Shown piece after piece: positions 24,971-32,893 of a DNA stretch of 64,000 nucleotides (the stretch's first letter is position 1; every line of letters starts with the position of its first letter). Location: NCBI GenBank assembly GCA_963800505.1, contig CAWDBL010000037.1, forward strand, positions 372,001-436,000. Reading direction: 5' to 3'. A program made the position numbers and the translations under genes. The notes under the pieces were generated by a model. It made no database searches. It was not told the origin of the DNA and was given only the letters and a program-made list of their open reading frames with translations. Source of the stretch: Fodinibacter sp963800505 (GTDB lineage Bacteria > Actinomycetota > Actinomycetes > Actinomycetales > Dermatophilaceae).

Positions 24971-26035
24971 CTAGGCAACACGTGCCGGCCCGGGGTTGAC
25001 CGGCTGGTACTGGAAGCTGGGCCCGACCAGGTCCGTGGTGTTGGGCTCCGGGTCGGGCAGCCCGGACATCATCGCGCGCGCCTGCCCTTTGAGGGACATC
25101 ATCAGTCCGAGCGCGCGGTTGAACTGTCCCGCGTCGTTGTGGCCGTTGACCAGCAGGTGCAACGCCTTGAGCAGGCTCGTGTACGTGTAGTTGAAGGTGT
25201 CGTTCTCGAACGCCTGCTGCCCGTGGTAGCTGCTGCTCGCAGGATCGGCTGGAACCCCGTACACCCCGGTGGGGTCGAAAGGCACTGGCGCGCCGGAGAA
25301 CGAGTACTTGTCGTCCGGGGTGCGGCCGTTCGGGTTGGGCACCAGCCGATGGCCTTTTTGAATCTCCTGGAAACGGTAGAAGTGCGCGTAGTCCGACCCG
25401 ACAACCTCTTCCGGGGAGTTCCTCGTGCCCTCGCCCTGGTCGACGATGACCGCGATCGCCTGCTGTGCGGTGGCGACGTCCCGCACCACCACAGCCTCGT
25501 TCATCAGGCCGGGGCCGACCTGGTTCCTCGGACCCGGGACGAACAGGCTTTTGCCCGCCCGTCCAATCGCGTCGGAGATCGCCTGGTAGAAGACTCCGAT
25601 GGTGACCAGGTCGCCGGTCGCCGCCAGGGTCTTGTAGTGCTGGGGCATCTCCGGTTCCTCGATCTCGAGGAAGGTCTCGAGCTGAGCCATCGAGAAGGGC
25701 CGCAGATGCACGGTCAGCTGGCTCTCCACCCCGCCGGGCAGCGGCCCCGGGTACGCGGGGATGAAGTCGGGCTTGTCGAGCTCCGGCGACCCGCCGATGG
25801 CGTTCAGCACGTTGCAGGCAAGGGTCATGTGCAGCATCTCCTCGACGACCACGGAGTCGATGATCGCCGCGACCTCGTCGTTCCTCCCAGGGACGAGAGA
25901 GTAGAGCGCGTAGAGGTAGGTCGGGATGGTGGCATGCTCCAGCTCGACGGCCTTCTGAAGTGCGGTGGCGATGACCTTGGGGTCGGGTGGGTCGTGGCGG
26001 AGTTCTTCGACCAGTGACCTCTGCAGCTCAATCAT
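24971..26035 (-). CDS. ferritin-like iminophenyl-pyruvate dimer synthase-type protein (VioB C-terminal-like)
   Basis: A 354-residue diiron ferritin-like protein. Metal-ligand helices are seen as KAVELEHATIPTYLYALYSL (E-x-x-H) and VEEMLHMTLACNVLNAIGG (E-x-x-H), with later HFYRFQEI and HLLVNGHNDAG as further helices. The IPD-synthase-type ferritin-like domain normally forms the C-terminal part of VioB/RebD-like enzymes that couple indole-pyruvate imines. Here it stands alone, 11 bases behind a large protein resembling the VioB N-terminal part, so VioB appears split in two. No VioA oxidase or other indolocarbazole gene is in view; the substrate is unknown. GAGGAG precedes the ATG. Confidence 0.82.
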   Translation of the reverse strand: MIELQRSLVEELRHDPPDPKVIATALQKAVELEHATIPTYLYALYSLVPGRNDEVAAIIDSVVVEEMLHMTLACNVLNAIGGSPELDKPDFIPAYPGPLPGGVESQLTVHLRPFSMAQLETFLEIEEPEMPQHYKTLAATGDLVTIGVFYQAISDAIGRAGKSLFVPGPRNQVGPGLMNEAVVVRDVATAQQAIAVIVDQGEGTRNSPEEVVGSDYAHFYRFQEIQKGHRLVPNPNGRTPDDKYSFSGAPVPFDPTGVYGVPADPASSSYHGQQAFENDTFNYTYTSLLKALHLLVNGHNDAGQFNRALGLMMSLKGQARAMMSGLPDPEPNTTDLVGPSFQYQPVNPGPARVA

Positions 26036-26046
26036 GGCGGCACTCC

Positions 26047-27939
26047 TCAGTGCTGTTGCAGGACCAGGCGGCGGGCGGCCGCAGCCGTCTTGCCACCCTG
26101 CGTGTACGTGGATGCGACCTCGGCGTCCGGCGCCTTCGACCCGTCGGGATCTGGCGAACCTGACACGAGCGCCGGGGGTCGGGCCAGGTCGCCTTCGCTC
26201 GGGTGCGCGAGGAAGGCTATGATCGCGGCCCTCTTGGCGGGGGACAGGTCGCGGGTCACGGGCATGTGGTTGGGGTCGCTGGGTGGCAGCCCGAACGCCA
26301 GCTGCAGCAGCCACGCGTTCTCCACAACGCTGGCGTAGCCGCCGAGGTCGAGGAAGCGGTTCATCACCGGGTAGAGATTGGCGTACTGCCGGAAGATCGG
26401 CTGGACCTCGGCCCAGGTAGGCGGGTCCTCGGTGGCCGACCAGTCACTCCAGATCAGGAAGCTGACGAAGTCCCACTGGTTGCTCGGCCCGGCGGCCAGG
26501 GCCGGGTCGACGAACGACGGTCGCACTCCGTACACCTGGCCATCGATCCCGTAGTCCCGCTCATCGTTGAACCAGCGAACGTTGCCCGGGTCCCCGGAGG
26601 TGAACTGGAGCCGGGCGACGCCGTTCGCATCGGTCGTCGCACCCGCCGGGACGGGGATTGCCGACAGCGGGGTGCCGACCGGGGGTGAAGCCCCGGCGAA
26701 AGGAGGCTGGTCGGGTGTGGCCTGCAACTGGCCGTTGTCCACCGCGAAGCCGATCTCGGTGTCGGCAAGCGGTTGCCCGAAACGCATCGCGTGCACCGGG
26801 ACGTCGGCCGTGTCGCCCGGGCTGAGCCGGTACACGAAGGAGTCGGCGCGCAGGAAGGCGCCGCCTGGTGGTTCCTGGGTGGAGGCCCGGTTCTCCACGT
26901 TGTAGACGATGAGGCAGGAGTCGGCGACGAGGGCGCGTTGGGCGGCAGTGATGGGACAACTGACGATGCCGGCGGTCGTGGGGTACCAGCCCGGCTGTGC
27001 ATAGGTCTCGGCGGGTATGACACCCAGCGGTTGGACTGGAGCATCGTTTGGGCTGTTGGGGATGAGGTAGCCCAACGACAGGTCGCCGATGTTCGCGATC
27101 GGGCCGCCGGCGATGGTCGTGGGCAGCGCGTTTCCGAGATCGAGGAGGATGCAGCCCGTTGGCTCGTCCACCCGGCCGGCGCAGAAGTTGAGCAGTCCGA
27201 CGGGCCGGAAGAAGTTGCCGTTCGGGCCTGCCTGGCTCATGAAGTGCCGCCCGAGCACGAGGTGGCGTGGCTCGCCCGGCCCCTGCGGGCCGATCGTGCC
27301 GACGAGCCGCCCGCACATGAAGTCGGGCGAGGTGTAGGTCATGTTGATCCCGTCCATGTTGAACTTGATCGACAACATGCCTGTGTCGGCAGCGGCTTTG
27401 AGTGCACTGAGGAACGGTGACCCGCTGACGTCTCCCCAGTCGAGGTTGGTCAGCACCGACTGCCAGCAGGCGCCCGCATTCGTGTCGCCTCCACCCTGCT
27501 GCAGCCCCCTGTCCCAGATGTCGGTGAAGGCGGAGGGTTCGAAGTCGCCACGCATCAGGGTCTTTCCGTTCTCATCCGCGATGCGCACGGTCAGGCCCCA
27601 GATCTGCGAGACCAGTTGTTGCTCCGGGTCCAGATCGACCAGCTTGGCCGGAACCGCGGTGTCGGAGTCGGCGATGATGTGGCTGAGCACCGGGTCAGTG
27701 GCGGCCACTTCTCCCGACGGTAGGTGGGCGGACGTGATGGTGCAGCCGAGCAGGCGAAAGCTGCCGTCCCCTTCTGGGTTGAACCATCCGTTCGCAGGGG
27801 TCATGTGCGCGCCCTGCATCTGCTGGTACTCCGGCTTGAACGCGGCGTTGTTGAAGTGGAAGGCGTCGTTGTTGACCGTCGAGACGTTCGTCTGGAACTG
27901 GCCGGCAAAGTGCAGGCGCAGCCCGCTGAGATAGCTCAT
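26047..27939 (-). CDS. large VioB N-terminal-like protein of the split IPD-synthase pair
   Basis: A 630-residue cytosolic-looking protein starting MSYLSGLRLHFAGQFQTNVSTVNND, close in pattern to the VioB start (LxFPRIHFRGxxxxNxxTxN). Further VioB-like traits are GWFNPEGDGSFRLLGCTI, MSQAGPNGNFFRPVG and an extended C-terminal part with EVQPIFRQYANLYPVMNRFLDLGGYASV, which looks like a cytochrome/ferredoxin-type insertion seen in oxidase-associated proteins but lacks a CxxCH motif. AGGAGG stands before the ATG. Between the ABM-VOC gene and the ferritin-like gene, it is probably the partner subunit of the latter. Function inferred only. Confidence 0.65.
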   Translation of the reverse strand: MSYLSGLRLHFAGQFQTNVSTVNNDAFHFNNAAFKPEYQQMQGAHMTPANGWFNPEGDGSFRLLGCTITSAHLPSGEVAATDPVLSHIIADSDTAVPAKLVDLDPEQQLVSQIWGLTVRIADENGKTLMRGDFEPSAFTDIWDRGLQQGGGDTNAGACWQSVLTNLDWGDVSGSPFLSALKAAADTGMLSIKFNMDGINMTYTSPDFMCGRLVGTIGPQGPGEPRHLVLGRHFMSQAGPNGNFFRPVGLLNFCAGRVDEPTGCILLDLGNALPTTIAGGPIANIGDLSLGYLIPNSPNDAPVQPLGVIPAETYAQPGWYPTTAGIVSCPITAAQRALVADSCLIVYNVENRASTQEPPGGAFLRADSFVYRLSPGDTADVPVHAMRFGQPLADTEIGFAVDNGQLQATPDQPPFAGASPPVGTPLSAIPVPAGATTDANGVARLQFTSGDPGNVRWFNDERDYGIDGQVYGVRPSFVDPALAAGPSNQWDFVSFLIWSDWSATEDPPTWAEVQPIFRQYANLYPVMNRFLDLGGYASVVENAWLLQLAFGLPPSDPNHMPVTRDLSPAKRAAIIAFLAHPSEGDLARPPALVSGSPDPDGSKAPDAEVASTYTQGGKTAAAARRLVLQQH

Positions 27940-28008
27940 CGTTGAACCTCCTGTGGCGAATGGATGCGGTTGTGGGCCGGCTGCCCTGCGGCCCCGATCC
28001 GGGGTGGG

Positions 28009-28785
28009 CTACGACGCGAATGCCGTGACCAGGCCGATCGCGAAGCCTTGGGTGTCGGTGAACATGGCGAAGTGATAACCGTCCACCACTGCGGGCGACA
28101 TCAGCACCGTCCCACCGGCCGCGACGGCCCGCTGCAGGGTCAGCTCCAGGTCGTCGACCAGCAGGTAGAAGTTGGTTGCCGGCGCCAGGCCGGGTGTGTC
28201 GGTATCGGCTTGGCCGATGCCTCCGAGGAGTGGTGGTGTCCCAGCAGGGAAATGGACGTAGGAGAAGCCCTGCGCGCCGGTGTCGAAACTCCACCCGAAT
28301 ACGTGGGCGTAGAACTCCTTCGCCTGTTCGGGCTGCGGCGACATGACCTCGAACATGACCGCCGGATGCCGGTTGAGGCCAGAGCTCTTGCCGGCTGCCG
28401 ACCCGGCGGCTCCTGATGCCCGGACGAACCCCGCCTGACGGCTCAGGAAGGTGACGGTCGTGTAGGGCTTGCCGTCCACCTGAACGAACCCGTCGCCGTG
28501 GCGTGCAACGAAGTCACCGAAGATCTGCCCGTGCACGTGGCTGAGAAAGCTGTCCGGGGACGCGTACTCCTCAAAGAACAGCAGCGTCTGTGCGTCGGTG
28601 GGCGGCAGGGCTTGCAGGCGAGGGTCCGCGGCGAACGGCCGGTGCACGAGATACGTGAGAGTGCCCGGCTCATGCGTTTCCACGGCGGGAACGAGCACCT
28701 CACGGATGGCCCCGAGAATCGAGTCCTCGCAGCCGGGCCGGATATACCACCGGGACGTGAGGCTCACCCGGGTGCCGGAGGTCAT
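28009..28785 (-). CDS. fusion of an antibiotic-biosynthesis-monooxygenase-like domain and a VOC (glyoxalase-like) domain
   Basis: A 258-residue protein. Residues ~8-115 are an ABM ferredoxin-like fold (SRWYIRPGCEDSILGAIREVLVPAVETHEPGT.. LLFFEEYASPDSFLSHVHG), and residues ~135-258 a VOC domain (HPAVMFEVMSPQPEQAKEFYAHVFGW, PLLGGIGQ, NFYLLVDDLELTLQRAVAAGG, FAMFTDTQGFAIGL). Both types often act on aromatic or reactive small molecules. GGAGG lies before the ATG. It is the first gene of the operon with the VioB-like pair and the DedA protein, which supports a role in the same small-molecule pathway. Confidence 0.82.
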   Translation of the reverse strand: MTSGTRVSLTSRWYIRPGCEDSILGAIREVLVPAVETHEPGTLTYLVHRPFAADPRLQALPPTDAQTLLFFEEYASPDSFLSHVHGQIFGDFVARHGDGFVQVDGKPYTTVTFLSRQAGFVRASGAAGSAAGKSSGLNRHPAVMFEVMSPQPEQAKEFYAHVFGWSFDTGAQGFSYVHFPAGTPPLLGGIGQADTDTPGLAPATNFYLLVDDLELTLQRAVAAGGTVLMSPAVVDGYHFAMFTDTQGFAIGLVTAFAS

Positions 28786-29353
28786 CGCCGCCTCCGCGGC
28801 CTCCTTGATTCATGCGGAACAACAGGGTGCGCGCGCGGCGAGAGAGTGCGGTCGATGTCTAGTCTCGTAGAGTCGGATACATTCGTCGCTGACATCAATT
28901 TCGCCCCTCGTCGACAATTGAGTTGATTCAACCTATCGGAGAAGATGTCGTCCCGATAGGGCTTGTCGAAACACCCAGGACTCGCTTTTCACCCCATGTG
29001 CTGGTCGGTGCGGGGGATAGTGGTGGACCAACTCCTCATTGAGGACTCCGGAAGCGACCTCATCTTGGCTTGGCTGGCGGTGGGGCCGCACTGCCTAGAG
29101 CTGCCCGATCAGGTCCAAGCAGTTGTGACGAACCTCGCTCCGGTGGCCGCGGCCGGCGACTGCTTCTCGCCGTGAAGCGGGTTTCCGCAGATGCCGGTGC
29201 CGGCGCGGTAGCGTCCGACCATCAGCGTGAGCGGCGTGGCCTGCACACCGTGGCACGGGACGCGTTGAGGGCGGCAGCAGGTGGAAGCCCTCGACCATCG
29301 GTTGATGCATTCAACTTCGTTCGTTTCTCAGAAGACCATGATGAGGAGAACAC
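28786..29353. other. 568-bp intergenic region between divergent operons
   Basis: No convincing gene on either strand; short open frames here lack family features and coding bias. The first 170 bases are clearly less GC-rich than the surroundings and contain CCTATCGG (28932-28939) and CCGATAGG (28953-28960), an inverted repeat that could be an operator or hairpin. Promoters for the ABM-VOC operon and for the Gfo/Idh/MocA gene must lie here. Confidence 0.6.
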
Positions 29354-30325
29354 GTGGAGCCTGTGAACTTCGGGGTGATGGGCGCTTCGAGCTTCGCCCT
29401 TGCCCAGACTGCCCGGGCTGTCCACGAGGCGCGGGGTGCCAGGTTCGCGGCGTTGGCTACGTCGTCCGCGGCGAAGGCAGAGCCGTTCAAGGCTTTCGCG
29501 CCCGATCTCGTGGTGCACCTCGACTACGACGCGATGCTGGCCGATCCCACGATCGAGGCGGTCTACATCCCGCTGCCCAACCACCTGCACGTCGAGTGGA
29601 CCCTGAAGGCGCTAGAGGCGGGCAAGCACGTTCTGACAGAGAAGCCGATCGCAATGACCGCGCCGGAGGTCGACGCCCTGATCGCTGCTCGTGACCGGAC
29701 CGGTCTGTTCGCGTCTGAGGCGTTCATGATCGTGCACCACCCGCAGTGGGAGCGCGTTCGAACCCTATTGGACGAGGGCGCGATCGGCAGGCTGCGGCAC
29801 GTGGATGCAGTGTTCAGCTTCGACCTGCCGGACCTGGGCAACATCCGCAACCGCCCGGAGACCGGTGGTGGGTCGATCCCGGATATCGGCGTGTACGCCT
29901 ACGGCTCGGCACGGTTTGCTGCGCGTGCCGAACCGGTGGAGCTCACCTCGCGGATCCGCAGGGAGCACGGCGTCGACGTGTGGGCCCAGGTCACCGGGAC
30001 CATGGCCGGGCCGGCCGGTGAGTTCAGTTTCTGCGCGCTCACCTCGACCCGTCTGTACCCGCGCCAGGAGGTCACGTTCCAGGGCGAGAAGGGACTGATT
30101 CGGGTGACCGCGCCATTCAACGCTGGGCTCGTGGGCGAGGCGCAGGTACACCTGGACCAGGGCGAGACCACGCGCGTCGACCGGTTCCCGGGGGTGCGTC
30201 AGTACGTGCTCGAGTTCGAGAACCTCGTCGCGACCCTGCGGACCGGTGGCGAGTTCCCGTGGACCCTCGAGGACGCTCGCGGCACGCAGGCGATGATTGA
30301 TCTGGTGCGGGCCAACGAGGTCTGA
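29354..30325 (+). CDS. Gfo/Idh/MocA-family oxidoreductase
   Basis: A 323-residue NAD(P)-dependent sugar-type dehydrogenase. The N-terminal Rossmann domain (FGVMGASSFALAQTARAVHE) has a GxxGxxx loop with Ser in place of one Gly; YIPLPNHLHVEWTLKALEAGKHVL and the catalytic-lysine motif TEKPIAMT are intact; the C-terminal domain (GGGSIPDIGVYAYGSARF) is the GFO_IDH_MocA sheet. Closest in pattern to 1,5-anhydro-fructose/xylose dehydrogenase-like members; substrate unknown. GTG start. It stands alone, divergent from the VioB-like operon. Confidence 0.9.
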   Translation: MEPVNFGVMGASSFALAQTARAVHEARGARFAALATSSAAKAEPFKAFAPDLVVHLDYDAMLADPTIEAVYIPLPNHLHVEWTLKALEAGKHVLTEKPIAMTAPEVDALIAARDRTGLFASEAFMIVHHPQWERVRTLLDEGAIGRLRHVDAVFSFDLPDLGNIRNRPETGGGSIPDIGVYAYGSARFAARAEPVELTSRIRREHGVDVWAQVTGTMAGPAGEFSFCALTSTRLYPRQEVTFQGEKGLIRVTAPFNAGLVGEAQVHLDQGETTRVDRFPGVRQYVLEFENLVATLRTGGEFPWTLEDARGTQAMIDLVRANEV

Positions 30326-30435
30326 CACCCGGGCAGGTCACTCGTTTCCTCGTGGAGGATGCGGTGAGCGGCGGTGCTCTGTCACGGCCTCACACGTCCG
30401 GAACCAGTGGTCACGGCCGTAAGTTCGTCGGGGGT

Positions 30436-30768
30436 TCAGGTCCAGGCGGTGGGGTCGGCGAGGTAGAGCCCGCAGGAGGTGTCGAGGGCTTCTTCGGCGG
30501 TGCCGCCCATGGACCCGGTGGGCAGGTAGGAGTCTTCGTAGTCGTCATGGCTGGCGCGGTAGATCGCGAAGCCCCACCTGCTGGCGGAGCCGGCGTAGCG
30601 CAGCCGGCAGAGGGGGAGTACTTGCCCGTCGGGCAGGACGCCGTCGACGTAGGCGAAGCCGGCGCGGTACCGGGTGGCGACGCGGGCCAGGGCGGGCCAG
30701 CGTTCGCGCGCGCGGACGGTCAGGCGCTGCTGCAGCGAGGACTTCGTCGAGTCGGGGATGCGGGGCAC
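30436..30768 (-). CDS. conserved hypothetical protein, 110 residues
   Basis: MPRIPDSTKSSLQQRLTVRA, GFAYVDGVLPDGQVLPLCRL, SRWGFAIYRASHDDYEDS and the C-terminal CGLYLADPTAW form a pattern I associate with a widespread actinobacterial hypothetical family. Compact soluble protein, no signal or known catalytic motif. Its 5' end overlaps the 3' end of the GNAT gene by 49 bases in another frame, an overlap larger than usual. Function unknown. Confidence 0.7.
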   Translation of the reverse strand: MPRIPDSTKSSLQQRLTVRARERWPALARVATRYRAGFAYVDGVLPDGQVLPLCRLRYAGSASRWGFAIYRASHDDYEDSYLPTGSMGGTAEEALDTSCGLYLADPTAWT

Positions 30769-31220
30769 GCCACCATCTTGACCGGGGTGCTCGCGTGCTG
30801 CTCGGTTTGGTTCGGCGTGTCGCTGGCGTGGGCGACAGCCATCCGAAAACCGGCGCGTTCGTACATGCGCTGCCCCTGCGGGGTTGCGCTGAGGTCCACG
30901 CGATCAGCGTCGATGCTGCGGGCCCACTCCATGACGACGTCAACCAGGGCCGTCCCGAAGCCTCGGCCGCGGTCCTCCGGCAGGGTCACGACGTTCGACA
31001 GAGGTGCGGCCCTGCCGCTGGGGCTCTGGGGGTTGGGGACACCCGTCTCCAGGGTGCCAAAACCACAGGATGCGATGCGCCCACCGATGTCGATGACCGG
31101 GAACGCCGCCGTCTTCCGGGCGCCGCAGACATTCCTACCGAACCATGCCCTTGCGTGATCGACCCACCCGTCGAGCAGTGGGGGTTCCTGGTCGAACAGC
31201 GACGCCCACAGTGGCAGCAA
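30720..31220 (-). CDS. GNAT-family N-acetyltransferase with uncertain start
   Basis: The acetyl-CoA loop is visible as LPEDRGRGFGTALVDVVMEWA, followed by VDLSATPQGQRMYERAGFRMA, the GNAT C-terminal strand pattern. The only canonical start is TTG at 31220 (LLPLWASLFDQEPP), but the domain clearly begins upstream as TTTAARSLRDARPEDIEQ in the same frame, where no ATG/GTG/TTG exists; a CTG at 31310 overlaps the stop of the deaminase remnant (CTGA). Either a non-canonical start is used or the gene has lost its beginning. The last ~25 residues also look unlike a GNAT tail and overlap the next gene. Confidence 0.7.
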   Translation of the reverse strand: MLPLWASLFDQEPPLLDGWVDHARAWFGRNVCGARKTAAFPVIDIGGRIASCGFGTLETGVPNPQSPSGRAAPLSNVVTLPEDRGRGFGTALVDVVMEWARSIDADRVDLSATPQGQRMYERAGFRMAVAHASDTPNQTEQHASTPVKMVACPASPTRRSPRCSSA

Positions 31221-31306
31221 CTGCTCGATGTCCTCGGGTCGGGCATCGCGGAGCGACCGCGCGGCCGTGGTCGTTGGTTCAGGATGCCGGGCCCGCGCGA
31301 AGCGCG

Positions 31307-31520
31307 TCAGCCCACTTGCCGCTGATCAGCCCTCCGCCAGTCCTCGCCGAGCTCAAGATCGCTCCGATCTGCGAGGGAGCACACGACGCGGTCCACTCCC
31401 AAGGTGATGGCCGCGCCGAGGCACATCATGCAGGGTTCAAGATCGGCATCTCGCCCTGGTCAAGCCCAGGGCGTGCCACCGTCTCACGCAGCATCGAGCT
31501 CGTCAGTAAGTCTCGCAACC
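31307..31520 (-). pseudogene. degraded nucleoside/cytidine deaminase-like gene
   Basis: On the minus strand the zinc motif EPCMMCLGAAITLGVDRVV and a tail SDLELGEDWRRADQRQVG end at a TGA (31309-31307). The matching upstream part (SSMLRETVARPGLDQGEMPI) is in another frame, so at least one base is lost near 31440, and the expected His-Ala-Glu motif is disrupted around 31500. The PCxxC family deaminates guanine, cytosine or adenosine. Clearly a remnant without an intact start or catalytic His. Confidence 0.75.
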
Positions 31521-31572
31521 GCTCCCCGCTGACACATGGAGGGGCAGCTTCGGGTCCCAGCGCCGTGCAACA

Positions 31573-31622
31573 CCGCAGATGCGGTCCAAAGACTTTCGTC
31601 GAGCCGCATCTGCGGTTAGAGT
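31573..31622 (+). promoter_or_regulatory. paired palindromic operator and promoter of the molybdate operon
   Basis: CCGCAGATGCGG (31573-31584) and CCGCATCTGCGG (31604-31615) are exact reverse complements, and each is itself palindromic (CCGCA-GA-TGCGG). Their centres are 31 bp apart, about three helical turns. TAGAGT (31617-31622) is a -10 box placed for leaderless initiation at GTG 31629. A dimer pair or loop-forming regulator, probably the adjacent ModE-like protein, is the obvious ligand. Confidence 0.7.
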
Positions 31623-31628
31623 CCGGTG

Positions 31629-32039
31629 GTGCCCACGTTCCGCGTCAAGGAAGCCGCCGACCTGCTCGGCGTCAGCACCGACACCGTGCGCCGCTGGGCC
31701 GACGCGGGCCGGATCGAGACCACCACCGACGCGTCGGGTCGCCAGGGTGTCGACGGTGCGGTGCTGGCCCGGTTCGCGGAGGAGCTGGCCCACGAGGCGG
31801 CGCACCTCGAGACCGGCGACGTCGCAGCCGCGTCGGTGCGCAACCGGTTCAGCGGTCTGGTCACCCGGGTCGTCAAGGACACCGTGATGGCGCAGGTCGA
31901 GATCCAGGCCGGGCCGCACCGGTTCGTGTCGCTGCTGAGCCGCGAGGCCGTCGACGAGCTGGGCCTGGAGCCCGGGGTGCTCGCCATCGCGGCGGTGAAG
32001 GCGACGAACGTCTCGGTCGAGATCCCCCGCCTGCACTGA
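31629..32039 (+). CDS. ModE-like molybdate-responsive regulator (MerR/BldC-type HTH plus TOBE/Mop domain)
   Basis: About 136 residues. The N-terminal HTH (FRVKEAADLLGVSTDTVRRWADAGRI) is of the excisionase/BldC type; the C-terminal ~65 residues (SVRNRFSGLVTRVVKDTVMAQVEI, SLLSREAVDELGL, VLAIAAVKATNVSVEIP) form a molybdopterin-binding (Mop/TOBE) domain of the kind that binds molybdate or tungstate. It leads the modABC genes, 16 bases before modA, so it likely senses oxyanion and represses the operon through the paired palindromes. GTG 31629 (or 31626). Confidence 0.9.
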   Translation: MPTFRVKEAADLLGVSTDTVRRWADAGRIETTTDASGRQGVDGAVLARFAEELAHEAAHLETGDVAAASVRNRFSGLVTRVVKDTVMAQVEIQAGPHRFVSLLSREAVDELGLEPGVLAIAAVKATNVSVEIPRLH

Positions 32040-32055
32040 CCGCTGACCACCATCG

Positions 32056-32886
32056 ATGCCCGAGGAGCCCGTCAATGCGTCGCACCGTCGTCACCGTGTC
32101 ACCGTCGTGGCCGCCCTCGTCGGCCTCGGTGCGGCCGGGTGTGGGTCGGGCGGCGCGGACCCGGGCTCTGGCGGCGCCGGCGGCACGGCATCCGCCTCGT
32201 CCCCGGGCGCGGTCAGCGGTGACCTCACCGTGCTGGCCGCCGCGTCGCTCACCGAGTCGTTCACGACGCTGGGGAAGCAGTTCGAGGCGGCGAACCCCGG
32301 CGTCAAGGTGACCTTCAGCTTCGCGGCGAGCTCGGCCCTGGCCAACCAGGTCACCTCCGGGGCGCCCGCCGACGTGTTCGCCTCGGCGAGCACGACGACC
32401 ATGGATGCCGTCGTGGCCGCCGGTGCCGCTGCCGACCCGAAACCGTTCGCGCAGAACGTCATGCAGATCGCGGTGCCCCCAGCCAACCCCGGCAGGGTCA
32501 CGGGGGTGGCCGACCTCGCCAGTGCGTCCGTGAAGACCGCCCTGTGCCAGCCGCAGGTGCCGTGCGGGTCCACCGCCCAGAAGGTGTTCGCCAACGCGAA
32601 GCTCACCGTCACCCCGGTCACCCTCGAGCCGGACGTCAGGTCGGTGCTCAGCAAGGTGCGGCTCGGCGAGGTCGACGCCGGCGTCGTCTACGTGACCGAC
32701 GTGCTGGCCGCCGGGGACAACGTGACCGGCATCGAGATCCCGGCCGACGTCAACGCCGCCACCACCTACCCGATCGCCGCGCTGACCCGGAGCCCCAGCG
32801 CCGCAACCGCAACCGCGTTCGTCGACTACGTGCTGTCCCCGGAGGGTGCGAGCGTGCTGACGGCCGCCGGCTTCCAGCAGCCGTGA
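32056..32886 (+). CDS. modA: molybdate ABC transporter substrate-binding lipoprotein
   Basis: A 276-residue lipoprotein: basic start, hydrophobic VTVVAALVGLGAAGC lipobox with acylated Cys, Gly/Ser spacer, then the ModA fold: DLTVLAAASLTESFTTLGKQFE, SFAASSALANQVTSGAPADVFASAS, VPCGSTAQKVF and DAGVVYVTDVLAAGD. Ser and other oxyanion-binding residues in AAASL and AASSAL are kept. It captures molybdate outside the membrane for ModBC. ATG 32056; modB starts seven bases behind. Confidence 0.94.
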   Translation: MPEEPVNASHRRHRVTVVAALVGLGAAGCGSGGADPGSGGAGGTASASSPGAVSGDLTVLAAASLTESFTTLGKQFEAANPGVKVTFSFAASSALANQVTSGAPADVFASASTTTMDAVVAAGAAADPKPFAQNVMQIAVPPANPGRVTGVADLASASVKTALCQPQVPCGSTAQKVFANAKLTVTPVTLEPDVRSVLSKVRLGEVDAGVVYVTDVLAAGDNVTGIEIPADVNAATTYPIAALTRSPSAATATAFVDYVLSPEGASVLTAAGFQQP

Positions 32887-32893
32887 CGAGCCC

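Noticed and set aside
28963..29175. Possible 70-residue protein in the 28.8-29.35 kb gap
   Set aside because: No ribosome-binding site, no recognisable motif and composition unlike neighbouring genes.
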